Shown here in pieces: positions 5,789 through 5,831 of a stretch of DNA of 5,831 nt. Origin of the DNA: Pseudomonadota bacterium (GTDB lineage: Bacteria; Myxococcota; Polyangia; Polyangiales; Polyangiaceae); contig JAEZYO010000440.1 in the NCBI GenBank assembly GCA_023419055.1, positions 1-5,831 on the forward strand, given 5' to 3'. The notes beneath the pieces were generated by a model. It was given only the letters and a program-made list of their open reading frames with translations, searched no databases and was not told where the DNA came from. The translations under genes were made by a program, and so were the position numbers. Within the stretch, counting starts at the first letter, position 1. Every line of letters begins with the position of its first letter.

Positions 5789-5806
5789 GCTTCAAACACT
5801 TGAAGC
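5789..5806. repeat. Terminal hairpin closing the array
   Basis: GCTTCAA (5789-5795) and TTGAAGC (5800-5806) form a perfect 7-bp stem with an ACAC loop. It starts in the conserved core end of unit 9 and its 3' arm is unique sequence, marking the array boundary. No T tract follows. Confidence 0.5.
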
Positions 5807-5831
5807 GGAACTGAATCGCGCGACCGAGCGT

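Larger units (their letters stand above)
5447..5806. repeat. Degenerate tandem array, nine units with 40-42 bp period
   Basis: Units begin at 5447, 5488, 5528, 5570, 5611, 5653, 5694, 5735 and 5776, so spacing is 41, 40, 42, 41, 42, 41, 41 and 41 bp. The conserved part is a 13-bp core, CCTTCCCGGCAAG in units 2, 6, 7, 8 and 9. Unit 1 has CCTTGCCGGCAAG (a perfect 12-bp palindrome after the first base). Unit 3 has CCTTGCCGGGAAG, whose last 12 bases are the reverse complement of the common core. Unit 5 has CCTTCCCCGCAAG, and unit 4 is the most decayed (TCTACCCACGAAG). Linkers of 27-29 bp differ between most units but commonly contain a small inverted repeat. Unit 9 ends in a hairpin and the array stops there. 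No open frame here has a convincing start or ribosome site. It occupies most of the gene-free 450 bp at the right end; 5382-5446 and 5807-5831 hold nothing I recognise. Confidence 0.9.

Noticed and set aside
5650..5793. CRISPR array (repeat about 21 bp, spacer about 20 bp)
   Set aside because: The would-be spacers are near-identical or alike, repeats are too short and degenerate, spacing drifts by a base, and no cas gene is present.

Overview
The window is GC-rich bacterial DNA. The main genes all lie on the plus strand and have strong G/C third-position bias and long antisense shadow frames. The gene mix (a TMTC-like membrane glycosyltransferase with TPRs, a Uma2 endonuclease, an orphan ABC-2 exporter) would suit a myxobacterium (Myxococcota) or a similar large-genome, high-GC soil bacterium. 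No marker gene proves this, so the taxonomy is inference.

Layout. Positions 39-1931 encode a polytopic GT-C/TMTC-type protein with a C-terminal TPR region. Its frame is open to the left edge, so the true start could lie outside the window. A 40-bp gap leads to a Uma2-family PD-(D/E)XK nuclease (1972-2547). A 244-bp intergenic region (2548-2791) is rich in inverted repeats: a possible multi-helix leader at 2593-2698 that contains two mutually exclusive pairings, and a separate 14-position hairpin at 2706-2736. A tightly coupled three-gene operon follows: the ATPase (2792-3799) overlaps permease 1 (3796-4599) by four bases, and permease 1 shares one base with permease 2 (GTG start, 4599-5381). 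Together they form a complete ABC-2 exporter of the COG4586/COG4587/COG3694 type. Its substrate cannot be read from the sequence.

The last 450 bp (5382-5831) have no credible gene. They hold a degenerate tandem array of nine units, each about 41 bp, from 5447 to about 5806. Each unit starts with a 13-bp core of the type CCTTCCCGGCAAG that is close to palindromic. Most linkers between cores differ in sequence, yet several keep a short hairpin of their own. Neighbouring cores can also pair: a perfect 13-bp stem spans 5488-5541, and a 14-bp two-part stem spans 5579-5615. This array is the least explained part of the window and the best candidate for something undescribed. It may also serve as the 3' end of the exporter transcript.

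How the parts relate: only the three exporter genes clearly work together. The glycosyltransferase and the Uma2 gene are co-oriented neighbours with no evident functional link to the exporter.
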